From assembly GCA_020630915.1 (NCBI GenBank), contig JAHDIF010000001.1:437261-501260 (forward strand): a stretch of DNA of 64,000 nt. Reading direction: 5' to 3'. This document shows, piece after piece, positions 51,081 through 60,738 of the stretch. The translations under genes and the position numbers were made by a program. Position 1 is the stretch's first letter; each line of letters opens with the position of its first letter. This DNA is from Dokdonia sp. (GTDB lineage: Bacteria; Bacteroidota; Bacteroidia; Flavobacteriales; Flavobacteriaceae). Under the pieces are notes generated by a model, which searched no databases, had not been told where the DNA came from, and worked only from the letters and a program-made list of their open reading frames with translations.

Positions 51081-53147
51081 ATGTCACAACGCTATACCAT
51101 TACCGCTGCTTTACCGTATACTAATGGACCTATACATATAGGCCATCTTGCCGGAGTTTATATTCCTGCAGATATTTATGCAAGGTATTTACGTATGCAA
51201 GGAGAAGATGTCGCCTTTGTATGTGGTAGTGATGAGCACGGCGTACCCATTACTATAAAAGCAAAAAAGGAAGGCATCACACCCCAACAAGTGGTAGATA
51301 GATATCACGCAATCATCAAACAATCCTTCCTAGATTTTGGAATCACCTTTGACAATTACTCACGCACCAGTGCGCAAATTCATCACAATACCGCATCAGA
51401 CTTTTTTAAGAAGATGTATGATACCGGGAAATTTCTGGAAGAGACCAATGCCCAATTATATGATGCAGAAGCAAAGCAGTTTCTGGCAGATCGCTTTGTA
51501 ACCGGAACCTGCCCTAAATGTGGTCACGAAGAAGCCTATGGCGACCAATGCGAAAACTGTGGAACATCGCACAATGCAACAGACCTTATCAATCCTAAAA
51601 GCACCATCTCTGGAGCAAAGCCTAGTCTTAAAGAAACCAAGCACTGGTTTTTACCGTTAGACCAATACGATGCCTTTTTTAGAGAATGGATTCTCAAAGG
51701 CCATAAAAAAGACTGGAAAACTAATGTATATGGGCAATGCAAATCCTGGATAGATGATGGCCTGCGTCCAAGGGCGGTAACCAGAGACCTTGATTGGGGA
51801 ATCCCAGTACCTGTAGAAGGGGCAGATGGGAAGGTGTTATATGTTTGGTTTGATGCACCTATTGGATACATTTCTGCAACAAAAGAATGGGCTGCCCGAG
51901 AAGGAAAAGACTGGGAACCGTACTGGAAAGACGAGAATACAAAATTGGTGCATTTTATAGGTAAAGACAACATAGTTTTTCACTGCATTATATTTCCTGC
52001 GATGCTCAAAGCTCACGGAGACTATATCTTACCCGATAATGTACCCGCAAATGAGTTCTTAAATCTTGAAGGCAATAAGCTGTCTACCTCAAAAAACTGG
52101 GCTGTGTGGTTGCACGAGTATCTAGAAGAATTTCCAGACCAGCAGGATGTGCTGCGCTATGTACTCACAGCAAACGCACCAGAAGGAAAAGACAACGACT
52201 TTACTTGGAAGGATTTCCAGCAGCGCAATAATAGCGAATTGGTAGCCATTTTTGGTAATTTTATCAATCGTGTGACGGTACTTACTCACAAATATTATGA
52301 CGGGGTCGTACCAGAACCAGGCGCTTTTACTGACATAGATAAGAAGACACTTACAGAGATGGCCGCCTATCCAGAAGTGATAGGGAGTAGTGTGGAGAAA
52401 TACCGCTTTCGCGAAAGCCAAAACCTACTTATGAACCTCGCTCGCCTAGGTAACAAATATCTCGCCGACGAAGAACCATGGAAAACCATCAAAGCAGACG
52501 AAGAACGCACCAAAACAGTGATGTATGTCGCACTGCAAATTGCCTCAGCACTCTCTGTGTTGAGCGAACCGTTTCTTCCATTTACATCAAGTAAATTAAA
52601 AGGGATCCTAAATATCAGTTCGAGCGCAGTCGAGAACAGTCTTGGTTGGAGTGACGTTTCAAATAAAGATGTCCTTTTAAATCCAGGCCATACCATCAAC
52701 AAATCAGAACTGCTCTTCTCAAAAATAGAAGATGCATCTATCCAAAAACAACTTGACAAATTGGAAGCCAACAAAAAAGCTAACGAGGCTGCAAATGCCG
52801 AGGTCACACCTCAAAAAGACACTATTACTTTTGATGATTTTACAAAGCTAGATCTACGTGTAGGTACCATTTTAGAAGCCGAAAAAATGCCCAAGACTAA
52901 AAAGCTTCTCGTACTCAAAGTAGATACGGGTATTGACACGCGCACCATCGTATCTGGAATTGCCGAAAGCTTTTCTCCAGAGGAAGTAGTAGGAAAACAA
53001 GTAACTGTTTTAGTAAATCTCGCACCTCGCGCCTTGCGCGGTGTAGAGAGTGAAGGAATGATCTTAATGACAGAAAATGCAGAAGGAAAACTCGTCTTTG
53101 TAAATCCTGATGAAGCTGGGGTTGGGAATGGGATGACCATAAATTAA
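51081..53147 (+). CDS. metG: Methionyl-tRNA synthetase with C-terminal EMAP domain
   Basis: 688 aa from ATG at 51081 (an upstream TTG at 51060 lies in the promoter). HIGH-type PIHIGHLAG near 17-25, Zn knuckle [17 protein letters not shown] (near 144-160), KMSKS variant KLSTSKN near 338, and a tRNA-binding EMAP-like domain (about 585-688) after a Lys/Ala-rich linker. Palindrome 52405 encodes RFRES; the 18-bp repeat at 52619 adds SSSAVE just before NSLGWSDV. Confidence 0.97.
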   Translation: MSQRYTITAALPYTNGPIHIGHLAGVYIPADIYARYLRMQGEDVAFVCGSDEHGVPITIKAKKEGITPQQVVDRYHAIIKQSFLDFGITFDNYSRTSAQIHHNTASDFFKKMYDTGKFLEETNAQLYDAEAKQFLADRFVTGTCPKCGHEEAYGDQCENCGTSHNATDLINPKSTISGAKPSLKETKHWFLPLDQYDAFFREWILKGHKKDWKTNVYGQCKSWIDDGLRPRAVTRDLDWGIPVPVEGADGKVLYVWFDAPIGYISATKEWAAREGKDWEPYWKDENTKLVHFIGKDNIVFHCIIFPAMLKAHGDYILPDNVPANEFLNLEGNKLSTSKNWAVWLHEYLEEFPDQQDVLRYVLTANAPEGKDNDFTWKDFQQRNNSELVAIFGNFINRVTVLTHKYYDGVVPEPGAFTDIDKKTLTEMAAYPEVIGSSVEKYRFRESQNLLMNLARLGNKYLADEEPWKTIKADEERTKTVMYVALQIASALSVLSEPFLPFTSSKLKGILNISSSAVENSLGWSDVSNKDVLLNPGHTINKSELLFSKIEDASIQKQLDKLEANKKANEAANAEVTPQKDTITFDDFTKLDLRVGTILEAEKMPKTKKLLVLKVDTGIDTRTIVSGIAESFSPEEVVGKQVTVLVNLAPRALRGVESEGMILMTENAEGKLVFVNPDEAGVGNGMTIN
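52405..52418. repeat. Iterated palindrome in metG (RFRES frame)
   Basis: Exact copy, reading YRFRESQN, in the anticodon-binding helical domain. Confidence 0.95.
52619..52636. repeat. TTCGAGCGCAGTCGAGAA repeat in metG
   Basis: Identical to the two leuS copies, including the preceding CAG shared with leuS copy 1, and in the same frame (SSSAVEN). Confidence 0.9.
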
Positions 53148-53152
53148 ACTTC

Positions 53153-55276
53153 GTGCAGCTACTACAATTCGTAACAAAAACATCCAACCTCCCAGAAAAA
53201 GCGGTAAAAAACACCCTTGACCTGCTTTCTCAAGACTGTACATTACCCTTTATCGCGCGTTACCGTAAAGAAGCCACAGGTGGTTTAGATGAAGTCGAGA
53301 TAGGCAAAATTATTGAGCTCAAAGAACAATTTGAGAGTCTAGAAAAACGCAAAAAATCCATTCTCAAATCGCTAGAAGAACAAGCTGTATTAACGTCTGA
53401 ACTTCAATCAAAAATTGAGAACACTCAAGACCTCAACCTACTAGAAGACCTCTATCTACCTTATAAGAAAAAGCGCAAAACCAAGGCAGAGACCGCTCGT
53501 CTTAATGGTTTAGAACCGTTGGCTAAAATTATCATGGCGCAAAACGCCCAAGATCCCGAAGGATTAGCCTACAGATATGTAAATAATGCCATACCAGATG
53601 CCCAAGCCGCTTTAGAAGGTGCAAGACATATCATCGCTGAGTGGATTAACGAGCGTACTGATATTCGCACAAACATACGCGAGCAACTACAGCGCTTTGC
53701 GACTATAGAAACCAAAGTAATCAAAGCTAAATCTAGCGATGAAAAAGCCCAGAAATACCGTGATTATTTTGACTGGTCAGAATCTTTAAAGCGCTGTCCG
53801 TCGCACAGACTACTCGCTATCTTACGAGCAGAAAATGAAGGATTTATTAGAGTAAAAATCACCATAGATGATGACCGTGCACTAGATAAGATAGCACGCA
53901 AACTCATTCGTTCCCATAATGACTGCGCCACGCAAATAGAACTTGCCATCAAGGACGCTTACAAACGCTTATTACTTCCCGCTTTATCCAATGAGGCACT
54001 CACCGAGGCAAAGAAAAAAGCAGATGACACTGCCATAACCGTTTTTGCCAAAAACCTAAAACAACTACTCCTAGGCTCACCACTAGGTGAAAAACGTGTT
54101 CTAGCTATAGATCCCGGATTTAGAACAGGATGCAAGCTCGTCTGTCTTGACGCTCAAGGGCGATTACTTCATAACGAGACTATCTATCCTCACGCTCCAA
54201 AAAATGATGACAAAGGCGCTATCAAAAAGATTTCTAGCCTTAGCGATGCCTATAAGATTGAGGCAATTGCCATAGGCAACGGTACCGCTTCCCGAGAGAC
54301 AGAACGATTGATTAAACGCATTCATTTTAAAAACGCTATCGAAGTTTTTGTGGTAAGCGAGGCAGGAGCTTCCATTTATAGTGCCAGTAAGATTGCTAGA
54401 GAAGAGTTTCCTAATTATGATGTGACCGTGCGTGGCGCCGTTTCTATAGGTCGCCGATTGCAAGATCCACTCGCAGAGCTGGTGAAGATAGATCCAAAGT
54501 CTATAGGCGTAGGACAATACCAGCACGATGTAGACCAAACGGCTCTCAAAAAAAGTTTAGATCAAACGGTAGAAAACTGTGTAAATGCTGTAGGTGTAAA
54601 TGTAAACACCGCCAGTGCTCCACTGCTTAGTTATGTATCGGGCATTGGACCCAAACTGGCAGAAGGTGTCGTACGCTTTCGCGAAAGCGTAGGCCCCTTT
54701 ACCTCTCGTCAAGACATCAAAAAAGTGCCCAGACTAGGAGGAAAAGCCTTTGAACAATCAGCAGGGTTTTTACGAATAAAAGATGCAGAAAATCCGTTAG
54801 ATGACTCTTCGGTGCATCCAGAACGCTATAAACTAGTAGCCAGCATTGCCCGAGATCAAAAGATGGCCGTTGCCGAAATGATAGGTAATACCGCATTATT
54901 AAAATCGATTAACTTACAAAAATATGTATATGACGAGGTAGGCTTACCCACACTCACAGACATCTTTTCTGAACTAGAAAAACCAGGTTTAGACATACGA
55001 GAGAAAGCAAAAGTCTTTACCTTTAATCAAAACATCCGGATCATAGAAGATGTGCAACCCGGACAATTGTTACCAGGCATTGTAAACAACGTTACGGCTT
55101 TTGGAGCCTTTGTAGATATTGGCATAAAAGAAAGTGGTTTGATTCATATTTCTAACCTGGCAGATGGTTTTGTGAGTGATGTAAATGCACACGTGCGTTT
55201 ACAACAACAAGTCATTGTGAAGGTGCTGGAAGTAGATATACAACGTAAGCGCATACAATTAAAATTAGAAAAATGA
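53153..55276 (+). CDS. tex: Tex family RNA-binding protein
   Basis: 707 aa from GTG at 53153, six bases after metG. YqgF-type RNase-H-like domain (about 310-470, LAIDPGFRTGCKL), helix-hairpin-helix (about 480-560), and a C-terminal S1 domain (about 630-705, NNVTAFGAFVDIGIKESGLIHIS in outline). Tex acts in transcription and RNA binding. The palindrome at 54675 encodes RFRES in the first HhH helix (VVRFRESVGPF), where relatives have a same-length IVxxRDExGxF. Confidence 0.96.
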   Translation: MQLLQFVTKTSNLPEKAVKNTLDLLSQDCTLPFIARYRKEATGGLDEVEIGKIIELKEQFESLEKRKKSILKSLEEQAVLTSELQSKIENTQDLNLLEDLYLPYKKKRKTKAETARLNGLEPLAKIIMAQNAQDPEGLAYRYVNNAIPDAQAALEGARHIIAEWINERTDIRTNIREQLQRFATIETKVIKAKSSDEKAQKYRDYFDWSESLKRCPSHRLLAILRAENEGFIRVKITIDDDRALDKIARKLIRSHNDCATQIELAIKDAYKRLLLPALSNEALTEAKKKADDTAITVFAKNLKQLLLGSPLGEKRVLAIDPGFRTGCKLVCLDAQGRLLHNETIYPHAPKNDDKGAIKKISSLSDAYKIEAIAIGNGTASRETERLIKRIHFKNAIEVFVVSEAGASIYSASKIAREEFPNYDVTVRGAVSIGRRLQDPLAELVKIDPKSIGVGQYQHDVDQTALKKSLDQTVENCVNAVGVNVNTASAPLLSYVSGIGPKLAEGVVRFRESVGPFTSRQDIKKVPRLGGKAFEQSAGFLRIKDAENPLDDSSVHPERYKLVASIARDQKMAVAEMIGNTALLKSINLQKYVYDEVGLPTLTDIFSELEKPGLDIREKAKVFTFNQNIRIIEDVQPGQLLPGIVNNVTAFGAFVDIGIKESGLIHISNLADGFVSDVNAHVRLQQQVIVKVLEVDIQRKRIQLKLEK
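54675..54688. repeat. Iterated palindrome in tex (RFRES frame)
   Basis: Exact copy with outer symmetry to TACGCTTTCGCGAAAGCGTA (20 bp). Confidence 0.95.
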
Positions 55277-56712
55277 AAAATCAATTCCTCGTTCTTATTT
55301 TCCTTGTCACTCAAGTTCTTTTTGGCCAAGAGCCCTTCTTGAGTTTTGACCATTATCTAGGAGAAAATGCAAAAAGGCCTTCGCAATTGTTCTCAACTTA
55401 TATCCAAGAAAATGACTCTTTTCTGGTATTTGTGGAAGATAAAAAACAATTGCACGCTTATGAGTTTGACTCCAATGGACGAGAAAAGGTTGCTGGTTTT
55501 TCTTTTCCCAACATTGCAAAAAAATACCCCAATATTGCAGGTTATACCTTAATTAATAATCGCTATTACCTATATCTCTCTAATCCGAGCAAAAAAAAGT
55601 GGGCGGTGGCAACTTTAGATTTTGCTCAAAAAACTTTTGACTTTACAGAGACAACGCTAGAAATAACTGGTGACAGAGTTTTGGAATCTGTAACTTATGA
55701 TGACAAACATTATATTTTTACTATAGTTAGAGACAGCTCTATATTGCAGGTTTATGAAATAAATAATGTAGGCGAAGTGGTGATAGATCAATATAGTTTT
55801 GAAGATATAGATTTTGGCAACGGTAAAGCAAGCATAAGCAATCTGGACAGATTGGTGCAGAGCAATTTTTCGCGTAAAGCAAGTGTAATAGATAGAAACG
55901 CTCCCTTATCTCTAGAATCTTCTAAAAACAGATTAAAAGTATATCAAAACGGCAATGAGATTACCTTAACGATAGACTCGTCTAACCAAGCCACTTATTT
56001 TTTGGAATTTGATCTCGCTACAAAAACATCTAGTTCTCGGATATTGGACAAAACGAGCCTAGAAAAAGAAATCTACAAGACCAAGTCTAACTCCTTTTTG
56101 TACGATGACAAACTGTTTGTGATAAAATGCTCTTCTCAAGCGATGGATTTTTCTATATATCACGCAAATACACTAGAAAAACTAAAGTCATACAGTGTAA
56201 ATAAAGATGAGCAAATAAATTTTAGAAACACTCCTATCGTGCAAGATGGTGGTAGTCTGGATTCTCATAGAGAACTAGAAAAAACAACACAATTCCTGCG
56301 CAAAGTGTCCAGCTCTAATCCCTCTATTGCAGTTTTTAGCACAAATAATCAGTACGTGATTACCTTAGGCAGTACAAAAAAAGTAAGCACTGGTGGTCCT
56401 GCAATTATTGCAATGGGTGGTGGTTTAGGCGGTGCTGTGGTTTCTGGACTCATTTCTGGCTTAGCTAATGCAACTTTGTATCAATACAATACCTATTCTC
56501 ATACACTTAGCACACATTTTAAAGTTGTCCTAGATGCAAATAATGAGCACGTAAGTAACGTAGAGATACCGCTCAACTCATTTGATCACATAAAGGAGTT
56601 TACACAGGAGACCCCTCCAAGCGTTTTGCAAACCGTATGCAAAGTATCTAATAAGTATGTTTGGGGTGCGCTCAATAGAAAAAATAGTAAAATTAACTTT
56701 TTTACCTTTTAA
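55273..56712 (+). CDS. Secreted protein of unknown function
   Basis: 479 aa; ATG overlaps the tex stop by four bases (ATGA). Signal peptide 1-18 (VLFGQ). The main part is beta-rich, possibly a propeller (repeated D-K-L/Y-x-hydrophobic strands), and a Gly-rich hydrophobic stretch (AMGGGLGGAVVSGLISGLANA, in outline) lies near residue 377. No family recognised. Confidence 0.65.
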   Translation: MKNQFLVLIFLVTQVLFGQEPFLSFDHYLGENAKRPSQLFSTYIQENDSFLVFVEDKKQLHAYEFDSNGREKVAGFSFPNIAKKYPNIAGYTLINNRYYLYLSNPSKKKWAVATLDFAQKTFDFTETTLEITGDRVLESVTYDDKHYIFTIVRDSSILQVYEINNVGEVVIDQYSFEDIDFGNGKASISNLDRLVQSNFSRKASVIDRNAPLSLESSKNRLKVYQNGNEITLTIDSSNQATYFLEFDLATKTSSSRILDKTSLEKEIYKTKSNSFLYDDKLFVIKCSSQAMDFSIYHANTLEKLKSYSVNKDEQINFRNTPIVQDGGSLDSHRELEKTTQFLRKVSSSNPSIAVFSTNNQYVITLGSTKKVSTGGPAIIAMGGGLGGAVVSGLISGLANATLYQYNTYSHTLSTHFKVVLDANNEHVSNVEIPLNSFDHIKEFTQETPPSVLQTVCKVSNKYVWGALNRKNSKINFFTF

Positions 56713-56716
56713 AAGA

Positions 56717-57619
56717 GTGCTCAATATAGCCTATCACCCTATCTACAAACATCCACTGCCAGTAGGACACCGTTTCCCAATGGTGAAGTATGATTTACTG
56801 CCTCGCCAACTTCTACATGAAGGCACCTGTACAAAAGACAATTTCTTTGCACCTAAAAAAGCACTTGACAAAGACATCTTGCGGTGTCATACCCAGGAAT
56901 ATCTAAATAATCTCAAAGCCTTAAAAATAGAGCCTAAGGCACAACGCAAGACAGGATTCCCATTATCGCAAGAATTGGTAGATCGCGAACTTATCATTGC
57001 ACAAGGCACTATACAGGGTTCCCATTATGCACTTAACAACGGTATTGCTATGAATATTGCCGGAGGTACGCACCACGCCTATACTAGTCACGGAGAGGCC
57101 TTTTGCTTACTCAACGATCAAGCGATAGCAGCACGTTATTTACAGGCAAATCAACTCGCTCAAAAAATACTCATTGTAGACCTAGACGTGCATCAAGGTA
57201 ACGGCACCGCAGAAATATTTAAAGATGATGAAACTGTGTTTACATTCTCTATGCATGGAAAAGCAAACTATCCGTTCAAAAAAGAAACCTCAGATCTTAA
57301 TATTGCTTTAGACACAAATACGGGAGATAAAGAATATCTCTCCATACTAAATGAAACCTTACCCGCACTCATACAAGAACAAAAACCAGACTTTATTTTC
57401 TACCTCTGCGGCGTAGACATTCTCGCTAGTGACAAATTAGGAAAATTAGGCTGCTCCATAGATGGATGCAAAGAGCGAGATCGTTTTGTATTACAAACGT
57501 GCAAAGACCTTGCTGTTCCTGTACAATGTAGTATGGGCGGTGGTTATTCTCCAGACATCAAAGTAATTATAGACGCTCACGCAAATACGTTTAGACTTGC
57601 GCAGGAGATTTATTTTTAA
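56717..57619 (+). CDS. Histone deacetylase family protein
   Basis: 300 aa from GTG at 56717, four bases after the previous stop; an ATG at 56657 lies inside the preceding gene. Zn-site motifs: HCHT-like CHTQEYL, AGGTHHAYTSHGEAFCLLND and VDLDVHQGNGTAEIF, with GVDILASDKLGKLG near the end. Bacterial members deacetylate acetyl-lysine, acetoin or acetylpolyamines; substrate unknown. Confidence 0.92.
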   Translation: MLNIAYHPIYKHPLPVGHRFPMVKYDLLPRQLLHEGTCTKDNFFAPKKALDKDILRCHTQEYLNNLKALKIEPKAQRKTGFPLSQELVDRELIIAQGTIQGSHYALNNGIAMNIAGGTHHAYTSHGEAFCLLNDQAIAARYLQANQLAQKILIVDLDVHQGNGTAEIFKDDETVFTFSMHGKANYPFKKETSDLNIALDTNTGDKEYLSILNETLPALIQEQKPDFIFYLCGVDILASDKLGKLGCSIDGCKERDRFVLQTCKDLAVPVQCSMGGGYSPDIKVIIDAHANTFRLAQEIYF

Positions 57620-57623
57620 GAAA

Positions 57624-57730
57624 CGTCACCCTGAATTTATTTCAGGGTCTCACAAGTAGCTTAGCAAGCTAGTATTCAATCCATATTATCCAGACTAATG
57701 AGATTCTGAAACGAGTTCAGAATGACGAAG
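57624..57730. repeat. Composite hairpin repeat, copy 2 (inverted relative to copy 1)
   Basis: Starts CACCCTGAATTTATTTCAGGG and ends with TTCTGAAACGAGTTCAGAATGACG in outline, the reverse order of the element at 31606. Fills the gap between the HDAC-like gene and crtY. Confidence 0.75.
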
Positions 57731-57750
57731 ATTAACCTTACTTTTACTCT

Positions 57751-58914
57751 GTGCAAACCCACTTTGATTATATTATTCTTGGCGCTGGACTCGCTGGACT
57801 TACAACCGCTATGCGCATGTCTCGTGATCCTTTTTTTGCTTCAAAAACTATCGCTATTGTAGATAAGGATCTCAATAAGGGCAATGATCGTACGTGGTGC
57901 TTCTGGGAACAATCACCAGACATCTTTGAGAAAGCAGTTTCTTACCAATGGTCACAGGTGCTTATTAAAGGAAATGGGGTAGATCAAACCATAAAAATAA
58001 AACCTTACTCTTATAAAAAAATTGAAAGTGTGGATATGTATGCTTTCGCGAAAGCAGAATTATCGCAACATAGCAATATTACATTTGTTAAAGGTGATGT
58101 GATTGCAACTACAGAAAAAGATGATGATGTCTCCGTCAAGCTTAGTGAACACACTCTTACAGGAAATGCTATTTTAAATAGTATCTACAAACCTCAACTT
58201 CTTCACGAACAACGACAAAAAGTAGTTCTACAGCAGCACTTTGTTGGATGGTTTGTACAAACCAAAGAAGCCGTTTTTGACCCCACAGTTGCAACCTATA
58301 TGGACTTCTCTGTAGCTCAAAAAGGAAATTGCAGGTTTATGTATGTATTGCCTACCTCAAACACAGAAGCACTTTTAGAATACACGCTATTCTCAAAAGA
58401 CCTACTCCCAAAAACCGAATACGAACAGGCAATCAAAGATTACCTGCATAATCTGCGAGTGACGGACTATACCATCACGGCTCGTGAGCAAGGCAGCATC
58501 CCAATGACCACGTATGACTTTACGCAGCATAACACAAAGCGTATCCTGCATATAGGTACCGCAGGAGGCTGGACAAAGGCCAGTACCGGCTATACTTTTA
58601 AACACTCAGTAAAACGATCAAAAGTTTTAGTAGCATTTTTAAAATCTGGGAAGGATTTTACAACCTATGCTCTTAAAAACAGATGGACTTTTTATGATAG
58701 TGTCCTCCTAGAAGTACTTGCCAAGCATAATGGCCGTGGCGCAGAGATATTTACAAGAATGTTTAAAAAAGGAAAAGCAGCACATATCTTTAGATTTCTA
58801 GACGAAGAGTCATCGTTTTGGGACGAACTGAAAGTGATATGGAGCGCTCCAAAATGGTTGTTTATTAAAGCTGCTGTTAAGGTAGTATTTAGACGGCGGT
58901 TGGGTAGTCAGTAG
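57751..58914 (+). CDS. crtY: Lycopene beta-cyclase
   Basis: 387 aa from GTG at 57751. N-terminal FAD/NAD-binding YIILGAGLAGLTTAMRMS (4-21), RTWCFWEQ (near 50), GTAGGWTKASTGYTF near 272-286. It forms beta-ionone rings, giving beta-carotene, the source of zeaxanthin and of retinal for rhodopsins. No other carotenoid genes are beside it. The palindrome at 58042 encodes AFAKA (near residue 100). The last codons run into the GTAG-rich repeat that follows, so the true C-terminus may have been altered. Confidence 0.93.
   Translation: MQTHFDYIILGAGLAGLTTAMRMSRDPFFASKTIAIVDKDLNKGNDRTWCFWEQSPDIFEKAVSYQWSQVLIKGNGVDQTIKIKPYSYKKIESVDMYAFAKAELSQHSNITFVKGDVIATTEKDDDVSVKLSEHTLTGNAILNSIYKPQLLHEQRQKVVLQQHFVGWFVQTKEAVFDPTVATYMDFSVAQKGNCRFMYVLPTSNTEALLEYTLFSKDLLPKTEYEQAIKDYLHNLRVTDYTITAREQGSIPMTTYDFTQHNTKRILHIGTAGGWTKASTGYTFKHSVKRSKVLVAFLKSGKDFTTYALKNRWTFYDSVLLEVLAKHNGRGAEIFTRMFKKGKAAHIFRFLDEESSFWDELKVIWSAPKWLFIKAAVKVVFRRRLGSQ
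58042..58055. repeat. Iterated palindrome in crtY (AFAKA frame)
   Basis: Exact copy, reading MYAFAKAEL in a helix before the KGDVIATTE segment. Confidence 0.95.
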
Positions 58915-59241
58915 ACAGTAGTTGGTAGACGGTAGTGGGTAGTCGGTAGTGGGTAGTGGGTAGTCTTGGCAGAGAGAGTGTAAACTTCCAGCTTCTAACT
59001 CCTAGCTTCTAGCTTCTAGCTTTTAGCTTTTAGCTTTTAGCTTTTAGCTTTTAGCTTTTAGCTTTTAGCTTTTAGCCAAAAAATAAATTTAATTCATTGA
59101 TATACCATTTACATCCACTTATTATAATCTATTTTTAGTCGTGAGTCGTGATTCTTGTTTCCCTTTTGCGAAAGCGAAAACACAACACTAAGCACTATTA
59201 GCTGCCGACTATAGACTACCCACTACCGTCTACTTACTACC
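58905..59241. repeat. Complex repeat region between convergent crtY and djlA-like genes
   Basis: 327 gene-free bases plus the crtY end. A 20-bp perfect inverted repeat (58925-58944 and 59214-59233, GTAGACGGTAGTGGGTAGTC) brackets the region. Between the arms: GTAGTGGGTAG words, ten 7-bp tandem units (AGCTTCT twice, AGCTTTT eight times, 59004-59073), a CGTGAGTCGTGATTCTTG-type word near 59141, and a degenerate palindrome (TTGCGAAAGC, 59166-59175). It could fold as a long hairpin that ends both transcripts. Confidence 0.85.
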
Positions 59242-60003
59242 TCACATCCCTCGTTCCTTCTGTATCGTCTCGTAGGCCTCTTGTACCATCCTAAACTTAT
59301 CTTCTGCACCTTTACGGTAGGCTTCATCCATATCCATCAATTTATCAGGATGGTATTTTTTTGCCATGGTTCTAAAGGCTTTTTTAACCTCGTCGTTAGA
59401 AGCAGATCTTTCTATTTCTAGAATTTTGTACGCGCTATCTGCTTTTTTAATAAACATCGCTTTGATACTCTCAAAATCGCTGCGGTTTATTCTAAAATAT
59501 CCTGCTATCTGACTTAACACATTCACCTCTGGAGGGCTTACGTTTCCATCTGCCTGAGCAATCCCAAAAAGAAAATGTAGGATCTGAAGACGCACCTCAT
59601 AACGCGTTCTAGCATTGAGGTAATTGCAAATGCGCGCGGCAGATACTTCCCTATTCTTAATCACATCATTAAATGTTCTAAAGGTTGCGTTTGCACGATC
59701 CTTGCCATAGGCGCGTACAAAATATTGTCGCGCATAATCAAGTTCTGTCTGACTCACCTGACCATCTGCTTTAATAACAATGGATGCCAGCGATAATAGA
59801 TTGAGCTCAAAATCACCTGGAGAGACGGTTCCTTGGGTAGCATTTTCAAAAACAGTTTTAAAGCGTTTTCCGGCAGATCCTTTGTTTGGGCTTCCAGAAA
59901 AAAACATACTATCTGCAGCACTACCAATAAAGTACCCTATAACGGCTCCAAAAAAACCTCTACCAAAATAGAACCCTAAAATAGCCCCTATGTATTTAAT
60001 CAT
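59242..60003 (-). CDS. DjlA-like protein (TerB and J domains)
   Basis: 253 aa: a Gly-rich N-terminal membrane segment (about 1-30, GFYFGRGFFGAVIGYFIG), a TerB-like helical domain (about 60-175) and a C-terminal J domain (about 190-250) with the HPD motif in KKYHPDKLMD. DjlA-type proteins recruit DnaK at the inner membrane. Client unknown. Confidence 0.9.
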   Translation of the reverse strand: MIKYIGAILGFYFGRGFFGAVIGYFIGSAADSMFFSGSPNKGSAGKRFKTVFENATQGTVSPGDFELNLLSLASIVIKADGQVSQTELDYARQYFVRAYGKDRANATFRTFNDVIKNREVSAARICNYLNARTRYEVRLQILHFLFGIAQADGNVSPPEVNVLSQIAGYFRINRSDFESIKAMFIKKADSAYKILEIERSASNDEVKKAFRTMAKKYHPDKLMDMDEAYRKGAEDKFRMVQEAYETIQKERGM

Positions 60004-60075
60004 GTTAGTATTTCAATAATTCAGTCCCGCAAAAATAGGATTAATCAACCATAGGTCTATCATTTAGCGGGAATG

Positions 60076-60097
60076 TTACGCTTTCGCGAAAGCGTAA
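60076..60097. repeat. Iterated palindrome, intergenic, 22-bp perfect extension
   Basis: Core at 60080-60093, outer symmetry to TTACG / CGTAA, matching the arms of the copy at 15840. Between the divergent DjlA-like and bacilliredoxin genes. Confidence 0.95.
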
Positions 60098-60156
60098 TCT
60101 CTATAATAGTGCAATTATGCCAACTTGTCTTACCACCTAATACGGTACACTTTATG

Positions 60157-60164
60157 TATCTTTG
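60157..60164 (+). promoter_or_regulatory. Bacilliredoxin promoter -7 element (TATCTTTG)
   Basis: Exact TAnnTTTG, 18 bases before the ATG at 60183; no -33 at normal spacing. Confidence 0.6.
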
Positions 60165-60182
60165 TCATAAAATAAATTGATT

Positions 60183-60593
60183 ATGTATCCAGCAGATTTA
60201 GTAAAACCTATGCGTGAAGACCTTACCAATAATGGCTTCACAGAATTACATACCACAGATGACGTACACGCAGCAATGAAAAAAGAAGGAACAACCCTTA
60301 TGGTTGTAAATTCTGTTTGTGGTTGTGCCGCTCGTAACGCAAGACCAGCGGCTGTTCATGCAACAGTAAATGGCAAGAAGCCAGATAATTTATACACCGT
60401 TTTTGCAGGTGTAGATAGAGAAGCAACAGACCTCGCTCGCAGTTTTATGGTGCCATTCCCTCCTTCTAGCCCTTCTATGGCTTTATTTAAAGATGGAGAG
60501 CTAGTTCATATGCTAGAGCGACATCACATTGAGGGTCGTCCCGCCGAAATGATTGCAGAAAATCTAATCGATGCTTTTGAAGAGCATTGCTAG
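60183..60593 (+). CDS. BrxA/BrxB family bacilliredoxin-like protein
   Basis: 136 aa from ATG at 60183. Thioredoxin-like fold with the CGC motif in VNSVCGCAARNARPA near residues 43-57. In Firmicutes it removes bacillithiol from proteins; many Bacteroidetes, as I recall, encode the homologue (YphP/YqiW), and the thiol partner here is not shown by the sequence. A terminator follows. Confidence 0.93.
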   Translation: MYPADLVKPMREDLTNNGFTELHTTDDVHAAMKKEGTTLMVVNSVCGCAARNARPAAVHATVNGKKPDNLYTVFAGVDREATDLARSFMVPFPPSSPSMALFKDGELVHMLERHHIEGRPAEMIAENLIDAFEEHC

Positions 60594-60615
60594 GCTTTGT
60601 ACCCACACAATTTTA

Positions 60616-60646
60616 AAACCTTGACTTTTTGTCGAGGTTTTTTTAT
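60616..60646 (+). terminator. Rho-independent terminator
   Basis: Stem AAACCTTGAC / GTCGAGGTTT with one G-U pair, loop of five T, and a following T-run. Confidence 0.8.
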
Positions 60647-60738
60647 GTCTTATCTTAAAAGTATCTGGCAGGACTCTTTTGGAAATGTTTATTAAAAATA
60701 AGTTTGTAATTTTAAAAACAACTTAAAAACAAATCAAT

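Noticed and set aside
56657..56716. ATG start for the HDAC-like gene
   Set aside because: It lies inside the preceding gene and adds 20 residues unlike the family; GTG at 56717 fits.
59004..59073. CRISPR array
   Set aside because: The 7-bp AGCTTTT units are direct tandems with no spacers, and no cas genes are nearby.
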